Source of the DNA: Rubripirellula sp.
Lineage (GTDB): Bacteria > Planctomycetota > Planctomycetia > Pirellulales > Pirellulaceae
Assembly (NCBI GenBank): GCA_012270065.1
Contig: JAAXJB010000122.1
Coordinates: 1-64,000, forward strand
Direction: 5' to 3'
Length of the DNA: 64,000 nucleotides
Shown here piece by piece: positions 1-8,527 of this stretch; positions within the stretch are counted from its first letter, which is position 1, and every line of letters begins with the position of its first letter. A program made the translations under genes and the position numbers. The notes beneath the pieces were generated by a model. It saw nothing but the letters and a program-made list of their open reading frames with translations, was not told the origin of the DNA and did not search any database.

Positions 1-1602
1 GTCGACATCGACACAACCAACCCGGTGGTGACGATCAATCTCTTGTCGACTGATGACACAAGTCCGGCATTGAGTGGAACGATCAATGACCCAACAGCAA
101 CAATCACAGTAACAGTCGGCACGCAAAACAAAACAGCAACAAATAATGGCGATGGAACATGGATTCTTGCCGACAACATTTTGAATCCGCTGGCCGCAGG
201 TTCCTACGATGTTTCTGTTGTAGCCGTGGATCCTGCAATCAACATCGGCGTGGATGCCACATCCAATGAACTCACCATCACCGTGCCAACACCGCTCGTG
301 TCCGTTGATTTTCTAAACACCAATGATACTTCGCCGGCATTGTCGGGCACGATCAATGACATTGAAGCGTTAGTCGTTGTCGAAATTGCTGGCCAATCAA
401 TCGTAGCGACTAACATTGGCAATGGTACGTGGTTCGTGGCAGACGATACGATTTCACCTTTAGCCGAAGGTGTTTATGACCTTGAAATTCGTGGAACAAA
501 TACCAATGGGATTGTGGGCCAGGACAGCACAAATAATGAACTGGTTATCGATACCACATCACCGAACATCGGCATTGATGAAAAAGAAACAGAGGACGCA
601 ACACCAAGTTTGAGCGGTACGATCGATGATCCAACTGCAACAATCTCACTGACAGTCAACGGTGTCACCGTGTCTGCCAACAACATGGGCGATGGCACCT
701 GGCAAGTTGAAGACAATCAAATCCCAGGCCTTCCCGCTGGCACTTACGACGTTGCTGTGCAGACATTTGATACTGCGGGGAATGTAGGTAGCGATAGCAC
801 GACTGACGAGTTAACCATCAACCCCAGTGATGAGATCACCCTACTCGATGCTCTGTCGCCGGCCCTCGAATCAAAAACCACGACAGCAATCATTGTCGAC
901 ACGGGCCTTACCGCTAGCACGCCAGTCGCGCCCGACACGGAATTGCAACCTCCTCAAGATGAAACAACTACCGATGGCAATCCTGCCTCAGATTCATCTG
1001 ACGCGGCAACAACCCCACCACCATTCATTGGCGGTGAGCTACAAAAAACGGTGATATCCGCCTTCAAGGCCAATCCAGCAAGCCAGACGTTTGATTCATA
1101 TGCGTCCTCTGAAATCCGTATCACACAATCGGTGTTCACTCTTTCCGAAGTGTTTGAAGTGGATGATGTTTATCAGACCTTTGATCGTGGCGATTTTCAA
1201 ACACGAAGTACTTCACCCCGCCAATTTGATGGCACAACAATCGACACGCTGTCTCGCATCCAGGCAATCGACTCGGCATTGCTCTCGCAGCCGGGAGCAT
1301 TGTGGCATCAGTTGGACGATCAACTCGATCAAGTGGAATCGCAAATCAACGGTGACTTGATCATCGTTGGAGCTGCGGGCGCAGCAGCATCTGGATTCAC
1401 GGTTGGATTCATAGCATGGGCTTTCCGCGCGGGCTTCCTTGCATCCGGATTAATCGCTCAACTGCCAGCATGGAAAGCGATGGACCCGACTCTCATCATG
1501 CAAGGGTTTGACGGGTTCACGGCAACCGCAGATGAAGACGAAAACAGTGAAACTCTGGAAGAAATGATGGTTCGCCAAGGTCAGGCATTCCAGAACGAAT
1601 GA
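1..1602 (+). CDS. Large surface protein of Ig-like repeats with C-terminal membrane anchor (5' end outside window)
   Basis: The frame is open from base 1, so the true start lies upstream and only the C-terminal ~533 residues are seen. Three copies of a ~90-residue Ig-like unit begin near bases 61, 331 and 604. Each has an SPALSGTI-like start, a GDGTW core and a (G/V)YD(V/L) strand, a pattern known from giant bacterial adhesins. A Thr/Pro/Gln-rich linker follows, then a hydrophobic Ala/Gly-rich segment (bases ~1357-1470) and an LPAW...DP motif close to the end. That tail resembles the membrane anchor of long repeat proteins in other bacteria. It lies 39 bp before a hybrid histidine kinase on the same strand. 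Inferred role: cell-surface adhesin or sensor. Ligand unknown. Confidence 0.8.
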   Translation, partial: VDIDTTNPVVTINLLSTDDTSPALSGTINDPTATITVTVGTQNKTATNNGDGTWILADNILNPLAAGSYDVSVVAVDPAINIGVDATSNELTITVPTPLVSVDFLNTNDTSPALSGTINDIEALVVVEIAGQSIVATNIGNGTWFVADDTISPLAEGVYDLEIRGTNTNGIVGQDSTNNELVIDTTSPNIGIDEKETEDATPSLSGTIDDPTATISLTVNGVTVSANNMGDGTWQVEDNQIPGLPAGTYDVAVQTFDTAGNVGSDSTTDELTINPSDEITLLDALSPALESKTTTAIIVDTGLTASTPVAPDTELQPPQDETTTDGNPASDSSDAATTPPPFIGGELQKTVISAFKANPASQTFDSYASSEIRITQSVFTLSEVFEVDDVYQTFDRGDFQTRSTSPRQFDGTTIDTLSRIQAIDSALLSQPGALWHQLDDQLDQVESQINGDLIIVGAAGAAASGFTVGFIAWAFRAGFLASGLIAQLPAWKAMDPTLIMQGFDGFTATADEDENSETLEEMMVRQGQAFQNE

Positions 1603-1641
1603 GACATCTCCAACCCGCGATACGCACGACGCAGGTAAAAA

Positions 1642-4119
1642 ATGATAACCCTTTTAAAACGGATCCCGATTCGCCTTCGACTATCCATTGGTCTTGTGGG
1701 GTTGATGACAGGAACAATCCTGCTTGCCAGCGCCATGGGTTTCCTGCCCAACTCACAAGTGGAACTCTTGCGTGGTCGAGCCAAGTTATGTGAAGCCATG
1801 GCGATCAGTGGAACAGCAATGGCATCTTCGCGAAATCCAGAAGCCCTGAATTTGATGATGGAGTCCATTGTCAACCGCGATGATGAAGTGGTTTCCATTG
1901 GAATGCGTTTGACTTCAGGCGAACTGATCACATACTCAGGACCGCATCTCGAGCGCTGGGATGCCGAATCAACTGATTCTACGACCCAGATGGCTGTTCC
2001 GATTTACCGTTTCGGAGAGCCCTACGCAGAACTGGAGGTTGCCTTTTCGCCGATTGGTGGTTTACTCGGCCTCAACTATTGGGCGCCGGCGTGGTTGTTG
2101 CTGATGCTCATACCTGCATGCCTCATCCAGTTCTCATTTTTTCTCCGCAAAACACTTGAGTCACTGGATCCCAAATCAGCCGTGCCACAGCATGTACAAG
2201 GTGCATTGGACTCTCTGTCCGTGGGACTCTTGCTACTGGATTCCCGTGGTAGAGTCCTGTTCGCCAACCGTCTCTTCATGGACAGTGTAAATCTGAAGCC
2301 TGGGAAACTCATCGGCCACCATGCATCCAAAATGAACTGGCAAAAGCCGGATAAAATCGCACTTTTCCCCTGGCAGGAATCCGCTCAATCCAATGCGATG
2401 ATAACCGGCCGGATCCTGCAATATCCCTGTGATGAACGGGTTCTTACCTTCAGCGTCAACTGCACTCCAATTCTTCAACAGGGATACATGGTCACCTTTG
2501 AAGACATCACGCTGCTTGAAGAAAACAAAGTGGAATTGGCCAAAGCACGAGATGAGGCGCAGCTTGCCAACGAATCAAAAAGCAATTTTCTTGCGAACAT
2601 GAGCCATGAAATCCGCACACCAATGAACGCAATCCTAGGGTTCACCGAAGTGCTTCGGCGCAACATCGAACCAGACGAATCAAAACGACGACACCACCTT
2701 AACACCATTCACTCCAGCGGTACGCACCTGCTGAGTCTCATCAACGACATTCTGGATCTCTCAAAGGTTGAAGCGGATAGACTCGAAGTGGAATCGATCA
2801 ACTGCTCAGTACCCGAGATCATTGCTGATGTTGCGAATGTGATGAAAGTGAAAGCACAGGAAAAGAAGATTTCACTTGATTACTGCTTTGAGAATCCTCT
2901 TCCAGAAACAATACAGAGTGATCCGGCACGAATCCGCCAGATCCTGACGAACCTCGTTGGAAACGCAATCAAGTTTACGAGCGAGGGAGGGGTGCGAATC
3001 GTCACATGCTACGAAGACAGAAAAACCAATCCGAAACTGCTGATACACGTTGTTGATACAGGAATCGGCATGTCGGAAACCGCAGCAGCAAAAATCTTTG
3101 ATCCCTTTTCACAGGCGGATGCAAGCGTGACACGTCGTTTCGGCGGCACAGGCCTCGGCTTGTCAATCAGTAAACGTTTCGCTGAAGCTCTGGGAGGCAA
3201 CATATCGGTCACCAGTGAAGAAGGTGCAGGCAGCGTCTTTACCGTGGAAATGAGTCCCGGCTGCATTGAGAACACAGCGCTGGTTCTGCCCACACGCGAA
3301 TCACTCGAATCGCGACTGGAGCCTGTGGAACATGTTTCCCTGAATCTGCCTGATCTGAATGTTCTCGTTGTTGACGACGGAAGAGAGAACCGGGATCTCA
3401 TATGCGTTCTTCTCGATGAAATCGGCGCAAATTTTGCAACAGCAGAAAATGGTGAAGAGGCAATTGAAATGGCAAGCACAAATCACTGGGATGTGATTCT
3501 CATGGATGTCCAGATGCCTGTTCTGGATGGGAATTCGGCTACACGCAAACTCCGTGAACTGGGTTACGAAAAACCGATCTACGCTCTGACTGCCCACGCA
3601 ATGCAATCAGCAATTCAAGAATCAGTGGAGGCAGGTTGTAACGGAGTATTGACCAAGCCAATCGATTTTGACTTGTTGATCAAAACGCTCGCGGAAATTG
3701 CGGGCGTGGATATCACGGAAGCCGTTTCACTTCCGATGCCATCATCCTCGAATCCAGCCCGCACTGGAGTCCAGACAATGTCGAACAAAACCCAGGCAAT
3801 TCACTCGACTTTGCCGATGAATAACCCAAGGTTCTCGGATATCGTCCAACGTTTTGTTGCAGGCTTGGACGAGCGTCTCGACGAAATGGAACTGACGATC
3901 AGGGACGGAGATTTCAAGCAACTCGCTGATCTTGGGCATTGGCTCAAGGGCGCTGCCGGAAATTGTGGTTTCGCACAGATGTCTGCGGCCGGAATCCAGC
4001 TTGAAGACGCAGCCAGAAATACCGATCAGAAATCCAGCACTCTTGTTCTGCTCGAGCTTCGGGACATGAAAAGCCGCATCGTGCTTTCCGAGCCAGAGAA
4101 AAACGCAACTGTTGTCTGA
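1642..4119 (+). CDS. Hybrid sensor histidine kinase (PAS-HisKA-HATPase-REC-HPt)
   Basis: An 825-residue inner-membrane kinase. Transmembrane segments lie at about residues 13-36 and 147-168 and bound a short external domain. A PAS-like domain (about 185-300) follows, then the HisKA dimerisation helix with the SHEIRTPMN motif (phospho-His322), and a HATPase domain with an N box (NLVGNAIKF), DTGIGM and GGTGLGL. A receiver domain (phospho-acceptor Asp622 in LMDVQMP, Lys of LTKP) and a C-terminal HPt domain (His766 in HWLKG) complete the phosphorelay. All key residues are present, so it should be active. It sits between the Ig-repeat surface protein and the REC-HD-GYP gene, which is the likely phosphoryl acceptor. 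Expected signal: something sensed at the envelope, perhaps through the neighbouring surface protein (inference). Confidence 0.93.
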   Translation: MITLLKRIPIRLRLSIGLVGLMTGTILLASAMGFLPNSQVELLRGRAKLCEAMAISGTAMASSRNPEALNLMMESIVNRDDEVVSIGMRLTSGELITYSGPHLERWDAESTDSTTQMAVPIYRFGEPYAELEVAFSPIGGLLGLNYWAPAWLLLMLIPACLIQFSFFLRKTLESLDPKSAVPQHVQGALDSLSVGLLLLDSRGRVLFANRLFMDSVNLKPGKLIGHHASKMNWQKPDKIALFPWQESAQSNAMITGRILQYPCDERVLTFSVNCTPILQQGYMVTFEDITLLEENKVELAKARDEAQLANESKSNFLANMSHEIRTPMNAILGFTEVLRRNIEPDESKRRHHLNTIHSSGTHLLSLINDILDLSKVEADRLEVESINCSVPEIIADVANVMKVKAQEKKISLDYCFENPLPETIQSDPARIRQILTNLVGNAIKFTSEGGVRIVTCYEDRKTNPKLLIHVVDTGIGMSETAAAKIFDPFSQADASVTRRFGGTGLGLSISKRFAEALGGNISVTSEEGAGSVFTVEMSPGCIENTALVLPTRESLESRLEPVEHVSLNLPDLNVLVVDDGRENRDLICVLLDEIGANFATAENGEEAIEMASTNHWDVILMDVQMPVLDGNSATRKLRELGYEKPIYALTAHAMQSAIQESVEAGCNGVLTKPIDFDLLIKTLAEIAGVDITEAVSLPMPSSSNPARTGVQTMSNKTQAIHSTLPMNNPRFSDIVQRFVAGLDERLDEMELTIRDGDFKQLADLGHWLKGAAGNCGFAQMSAAGIQLEDAARNTDQKSSTLVLLELRDMKSRIVLSEPEKNATVV

Positions 4120-4282
4120 ACCTCTGCCGAAGCGGACGCAACGCAAACGGAATTTTCGTCATCATCGTCAAAAACTGCAGGCTGGTTGAAAAGGCCTCAG
4201 ATCCTGTGTCTCCCCGGATAGCGTACGGGGATCCGTGACCTACCGTTTCAATACACATCGGTATGCCTACGGAAGACCAAGA

Positions 4283-5518
4283 ATGAGCAATTTGAACGAG
4301 CAAATGGAACTGATGGCCGAGACCTGTGAACAGGGTCTCAATCTGGTCGCATCATCTCACCGATCGCCAACGAATGACGAAAACTGCACGCCTCGAGATG
4401 CGTGTGTCATGATCATCGATGACGAAAGTATCAACATTGAAATCGTCAAGGCATATCTGGAAGAAGAGGGTTTTGACAATCTGGTCGCCACGACAGAAGC
4501 GTCCAAAGCAATGGACATGATCCGCCAGCACAAACCGGACATCGTTTTGCTGGACATCAAAATGCCGGAAATTTCTGGGCTTGAACTGCTCAGAATGATG
4601 CGACGTGATGCAGAAATGATGATGATTCCCGCGATCGTACTGACTGCTGCCAACGATCCACAAGTCAAACTTCAAGCTTTAAGGCTGGGTGCGTCAGACT
4701 TCCTTGCGAAACCGGTTGACCCCAGCGAATTGACCCTGCGTCTGGAAAACGTACTTGCAGTCAAAGCCTATCAGGATCACTTGGCCGACTATTCCGAGAA
4801 ACTCGAACAACAAGTAAGAGTTCGGACTGAAGAACTGGTTCGCTCCCGCCAAGAGGCGATTCACTGTCTTGCACGAGCCGGTGAATTCCGTGACGACGAC
4901 ACCGGGAGGCATGTCACGCGGGTTGGCCGTTACGCCGCGATCATCGCCTCCGAACTGGGTTTCCCACAAGCAGCAGTCGACCTCATTGAACAGGCTGCCC
5001 AACTCCATGATGTTGGAAAAATCGGTATCCCTGATGCTATTCTGCACAAGCCTGGAAAACTCGACCCACAGGAATTCGAGATCATCCAGGAACACTGCAA
5101 TATCGGCAGACGAATCATCAACCCACTCAGTCACGAAGAATCGATCCGGCTGAAAACACACACATCAGTCGGTCTTCAGATCATGGGATCTACCAATTCA
5201 CCCGTTCTGCGACTGGCAGCTGTCATCGCAGCAACACATCACGAAAAGTGGGATGGCTCAGGGTACCCCAAAGGCCTGGCCGGCAATGCGATTCCAATCG
5301 AAGGCAGAATTGTTGCCGTGGCAGATGTTTTTGATGCATTGAGCTCCGCAAGACCGTACAAAGAAGCGTTTCCAATCGATCGCTGCCTGAAGATCCTCAT
5401 CGACAGTCGCGGAAAACACTTCGACCCACGAGTCCTCGATGCGTTTCTTCGAAGAAAAGAGGAAGCAATCAGCGTACGGGAAGACTACGTCGATTTCGAC
5501 CGCGACGATATCCTGTAG
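4283..5518 (+). CDS. Response regulator with HD-GYP domain (c-di-GMP phosphodiesterase)
   Basis: A 411-residue cytoplasmic protein. I chose ATG 4283 because GGAAGA at 4271-4276 gives a well-placed ribosome site; an upstream GTG at 4235 is the alternative. The N-terminal receiver domain carries the acceptor Asp91 in LLDIKMPE and a Lys in AKPVD. A coiled linker leads to an HD-GYP domain with His242-Asp243 (LHDVGK), the HHEKWDGSGYP motif (Gly327-Tyr328-Pro329) and the RIVAVADVFDAL helix. HD-GYP proteins of this form hydrolyse cyclic di-GMP, and the signature residues are intact. Position just after the hybrid kinase suggests that it is the kinase's output. The window also has a likely c-di-GMP riboswitch near 22.7 kb. 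Confidence 0.93.
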   Translation: MSNLNEQMELMAETCEQGLNLVASSHRSPTNDENCTPRDACVMIIDDESINIEIVKAYLEEEGFDNLVATTEASKAMDMIRQHKPDIVLLDIKMPEISGLELLRMMRRDAEMMMIPAIVLTAANDPQVKLQALRLGASDFLAKPVDPSELTLRLENVLAVKAYQDHLADYSEKLEQQVRVRTEELVRSRQEAIHCLARAGEFRDDDTGRHVTRVGRYAAIIASELGFPQAAVDLIEQAAQLHDVGKIGIPDAILHKPGKLDPQEFEIIQEHCNIGRRIINPLSHEESIRLKTHTSVGLQIMGSTNSPVLRLAAVIAATHHEKWDGSGYPKGLAGNAIPIEGRIVAVADVFDALSSARPYKEAFPIDRCLKILIDSRGKHFDPRVLDAFLRRKEEAISVREDYVDFDRDDIL

Positions 5519-5678
5519 ACGACCACGTCTCCCGGTGACGCTCTCATCATGACTTTTTCGCATGCTCTGATTCAGCGCAGACATTTCCAGAACATTCTGG
5601 CTTAAAATCCCAGACTTGTATCAGGCCGCAAGGACAGATCACATCATCGCTGATGAATGATCATTGCCAGAAAAAGAA

Positions 5679-6773
5679 TCAGTAAGCAGCACCTTCCTGT
5701 GCTGCAAACTCGCCATAGACAGGTAAGTGACTGGTGACTGTCTCAGCTTCTGCCATGTTCAGATTGAACGTCCCAAGGTAATCGAATACTCCACCACGAC
5801 CCATGTATTCGGTTGTTTCACCGGTATCCAACAACAGGTTACTGGTTTGGTACCGCCCAAATATATCAGTGGGTCTGTTTCGTACGGTCGCTTTTGCAGA
5901 CTTGCTAGCCAGCGTGGGAAGCAAATACGCATCATCAGCTTGCAACAAGCCTCCAATCACAACATCATCCTCACTTCTGCCATCACCGCGTACCGCTTGA
6001 ATGATCTTCGGCAATAACGCAACTTCACTGGGGGCGCGAGCAAGATCAATTCGGATGTTGACCAGAGAAAATGTCCAAGCTTGCCCGGGTAAACCTTCTG
6101 CCCCCCGAAACCATGCAACCAATGGATCAAAGGTCATCTGATTCTGAGGGTCATCCAGAGTGTACGTCTGTCGCCGGTCTACAACCACGCGCGATGTATC
6201 GAAGATGAATGCAAGCTGCTCAGGGCGATCGCTCGGTCCCGTTGGAGGTCCGACAACAAAATCATAGCTACCATCACCCTGATTGATGGCTTCCACCAGG
6301 CGAGGAATCAGATCCCTTTCAATTGACGCAATCTGCTGCAAGGCTACAACATCAAACTGGCGTACGACACGCGCCACATTCTGTCTTGCAGAGGGATTGG
6401 CGAGCTTGGTTGGCCCAAATCCATCGAGGGCCCAGGACGCTACTTTCAAAGGGGAAATTTTCCGGCTCGGCACCGAAGCAAGGACAGCCTTTGCCGTGGG
6501 CTGCTCCAGCAGTCCCATCTCCGGGTTTTTTGACGGTGTCTTTGGCGACGCAAAATCCGCATTAGTACCTGAAACCGACGATTCCATGAATGCAGGAATG
6601 TCCGTGTGCGAAATGTAACGTTCACTGCGATCATTTTGAATCTTCGACGAAACCGACACTTCGTCGAGGCCGTCGATTTGATAGTGATGGAGAAAGTACC
6701 AGCCACCACCCACTAGCAGTAGCACAACTGCCGCCAGCTGGATCGGATTGCCACGATCAGACTCCGCCATCAT
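5679..6773 (-). CDS. Membrane-anchored endonuclease/exonuclease/phosphatase-fold protein, catalytic residues lost
   Basis: A 364-residue protein with one N-terminal membrane segment (about residues 11-30), a disordered stretch to ~105, then an EEP (DNase I-like) fold. Fold markers are clear: a first strand (VASWALDGFG), DVVALQQI, a GG-L-L motif and a final TSHLPVYGEF. The catalytic positions are changed. The first-strand Asn is Ala115, the Glu of LQE is Gln147, the GDFN Asp and Asn are Gly275 and Leu277, the late Asp of SDH is Ser348, and the strand His appears as Arg241. The final His349 remains. It is therefore probably not a hydrolase and may be a binding or scaffold protein. Its ATG overlaps the stop of the upstream small gene by 4 bases. 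The intact relative at 47007-48200 shows what has been lost. Confidence 0.75.
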   Translation of the reverse strand: MMAESDRGNPIQLAAVVLLLVGGGWYFLHHYQIDGLDEVSVSSKIQNDRSERYISHTDIPAFMESSVSGTNADFASPKTPSKNPEMGLLEQPTAKAVLASVPSRKISPLKVASWALDGFGPTKLANPSARQNVARVVRQFDVVALQQIASIERDLIPRLVEAINQGDGSYDFVVGPPTGPSDRPEQLAFIFDTSRVVVDRRQTYTLDDPQNQMTFDPLVAWFRGAEGLPGQAWTFSLVNIRIDLARAPSEVALLPKIIQAVRGDGRSEDDVVIGGLLQADDAYLLPTLASKSAKATVRNRPTDIFGRYQTSNLLLDTGETTEYMGRGGVFDYLGTFNLNMAEAETVTSHLPVYGEFAAQEGAAY

Positions 6774-7012
6774 TTTTCCACCGAGAGACTCACGGGTTTG
6801 TCCATTGCCGAGTGGCCATCACGAACCCATAATTCTGGCCACCCTCCTGTTTCGCATCGAACCGACGGCGGGTTAATCGTGAATCGAGTAGGCGGTTTGT
6901 GAGATTTCGGTTGACGAGCGAAGGTGTGACCAGCTTGGAAGATGTAACCGTCACGCCCGTCAGAATCGAGCCAGCCAGCTCGAATTGCCGGATCGTAATA
7001 ATGCAAAATCAT
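6770..7012 (-). CDS. Small hypothetical protein (uncertain)
   Basis: An 80-residue reading frame from ATG 7012; the frame also stays open to a farther start at 7138. Its stop overlaps the start of the next minus-strand gene as ATGA, typical of translational coupling, and is the main reason to keep it. The sequence is Gly/Trp/Arg-rich (GWPELWVRDG near the C-terminus) with no membrane segment or family I recognise. The longer start would leave only 17 bp to the divergent GTG at 7156, so the shorter version is preferred. It may be spurious, with this stretch acting instead as the leader and promoter region between divergent genes. Confidence 0.35.
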   Translation of the reverse strand: MILHYYDPAIRAGWLDSDGRDGYIFQAGHTFARQPKSHKPPTRFTINPPSVRCETGGWPELWVRDGHSAMDKPVSLSVEK

Positions 7013-7155
7013 GGTCAGAGACAAAAAGATGTCTTTCAACAACTCAAAATCGTCTCCCCATTCCTGACTTTTATGGGTGAGCCCGGTATCCTGATCAGAT
7101 ATACAAAGTGTGTTTGCTTGAGTCTTTCTCGTCCCCAACTTTTACAGACATTCCA

Positions 7156-8391
7156 GTGAGTGAAGCCATCCAAGTCGAAGTCCCTACCGTCGGCGAATCC
7201 ATCAGTGAAGTACAGATCGGCCAATGGCTGAAAGCTGAGGGGGACTGGGTAGATTCGGGAGAAGACCTAGTCGAAATTGAAACCGAAAAAGCATCGGTGC
7301 AAATCCCGGCTCCGGCATCCGGTTTCCTTGGCAAGATCACGAAAAAGGAAGAGGAATTTGCCAATGTCGGTGATGTGATCGCCGTGATTGAACCCGGTGA
7401 AAAGCCTGCAAAAGCGCCCACAGCAAAAGCGGCCGCAGGAGCTACGGAGAAGACCATGGCACCACCAGAAGCCGCTTCTGACGCAGGGTCCTTCGTCATG
7501 CCCGCTGCGCAGCGGCTATTAGATGAACATGGCCTGCATGCCAGTCAGGTGCCGGCCAATGGCCCTGGAGGACGGCTTCTGAAGGAAGACGTTCTAGCCT
7601 TTGTCCAGAACCAGAAATCAACATCTTCTCCCGCTCCCTTGGTGCCTCCGTCAGACGCAGAGACAGGGCTTGTGACGGTTGACAATGACTTGCGAGGTGA
7701 AGAAATCAAGCCGCTTAGCATGCTGCGACGGACCATCGCGGCGCGGCTGGTGGAAGCTCAGCAGACAGCTGCACTGCTCACAACGTTCAACGAAATTGAT
7801 ATGGATCCAGTGATGCAGATCCGAAAAAAATACAAGGATCAGTTTCTGGAGCGGCATGGTGTCAAACTTGGTTTCATGTCCTTCTTTGCAAAAGCTGCCG
7901 TGGAAGCCTTGCGCCGCTATCCAGCCGTGAACGCAGAGATCAGGGGTGACGATGTTGTTTACCGGCACTACCAGGACATTGGAGTCGCAATCGGTGGAGG
8001 GAAAGGCCTTGTCGTTCCGGTACTGCGGAATGTCGAACGCATGTCCTTCGCCGATGTTGAACAGTCCATTGGAAGTTTTGCCCGACAGGCAGCAGAAAAC
8101 CGGCTGCAACCCGCAGATCTGATTGGTGGTACCTTCACCATCAGTAACGGTGGAGTTTACGGATCACTACTGAGCACTCCGATTGTCAATCCACCTCAAA
8201 GTGGAATTCTTGGACTTCATTCGATTCAGCAACGTCCAGTAGCGATCGATGGTAATGTGGTAATACGCCCGATGATGTACGTTGCGTTGACATACGACCA
8301 CCGAATTGTCGACGGCCGTGAAGCAGTTGGCTTTCTCAAAACGATCAAAGATGTGATCGAAGATCCGGCCAGACTGTTTCTGGAATTGTAG
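7156..8391 (+). CDS. sucB: 2-oxoacid dehydrogenase E2 component (dihydrolipoamide succinyltransferase-like)
   Basis: E2 core enzyme that transfers an acyl group from lipoamide to CoA; the sequence looks most like the 2-oxoglutarate dehydrogenase E2. The lipoyl domain comes first (VPTVGES...; lipoylated Lys in ETEKAS). A Pro/Ala linker follows, then an E3-binding domain (PAAQRLL...[11 protein letters not shown]) and the catalytic domain ending in [12 protein letters not shown], with the His and Asp of the active-site motif. Both possible starts are GTG. The one at 7156 (411 aa) begins the protein just before the lipoyl domain as in the family; GTG 7108 adds 16 residues. No E1 or E3 gene is next to it. 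The downstream gene is an unrelated esterase. Confidence 0.88.
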   Translation: MSEAIQVEVPTVGESISEVQIGQWLKAEGDWVDSGEDLVEIETEKASVQIPAPASGFLGKITKKEEEFANVGDVIAVIEPGEKPAKAPTAKAAAGATEKTMAPPEAASDAGSFVMPAAQRLLDEHGLHASQVPANGPGGRLLKEDVLAFVQNQKSTSSPAPLVPPSDAETGLVTVDNDLRGEEIKPLSMLRRTIAARLVEAQQTAALLTTFNEIDMDPVMQIRKKYKDQFLERHGVKLGFMSFFAKAAVEALRRYPAVNAEIRGDDVVYRHYQDIGVAIGGGKGLVVPVLRNVERMSFADVEQSIGSFARQAAENRLQPADLIGGTFTISNGGVYGSLLSTPIVNPPQSGILGLHSIQQRPVAIDGNVVIRPMMYVALTYDHRIVDGREAVGFLKTIKDVIEDPARLFLEL

Positions 8392-8527
8392 TTGCAATCA
8401 TCATTCAGCCCGAAATCAACGCACCGTGGTGGCTTTGCCTGGACGGGATGAAGGTTGTGACGATAAAACCAGATCCATGCTGGAACGTTTGTTTCTGACC
8501 CGACAAATTCCATTGAAGGAAAATGCC

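Noticed and set aside
5587-5602. Small near-palindrome CCAGAA-CA-TTCTGG between two convergent genes
   Set aside because: Considered as a repressor box, but it lies between two gene ends, not before a start, and matches no operator I know exactly.
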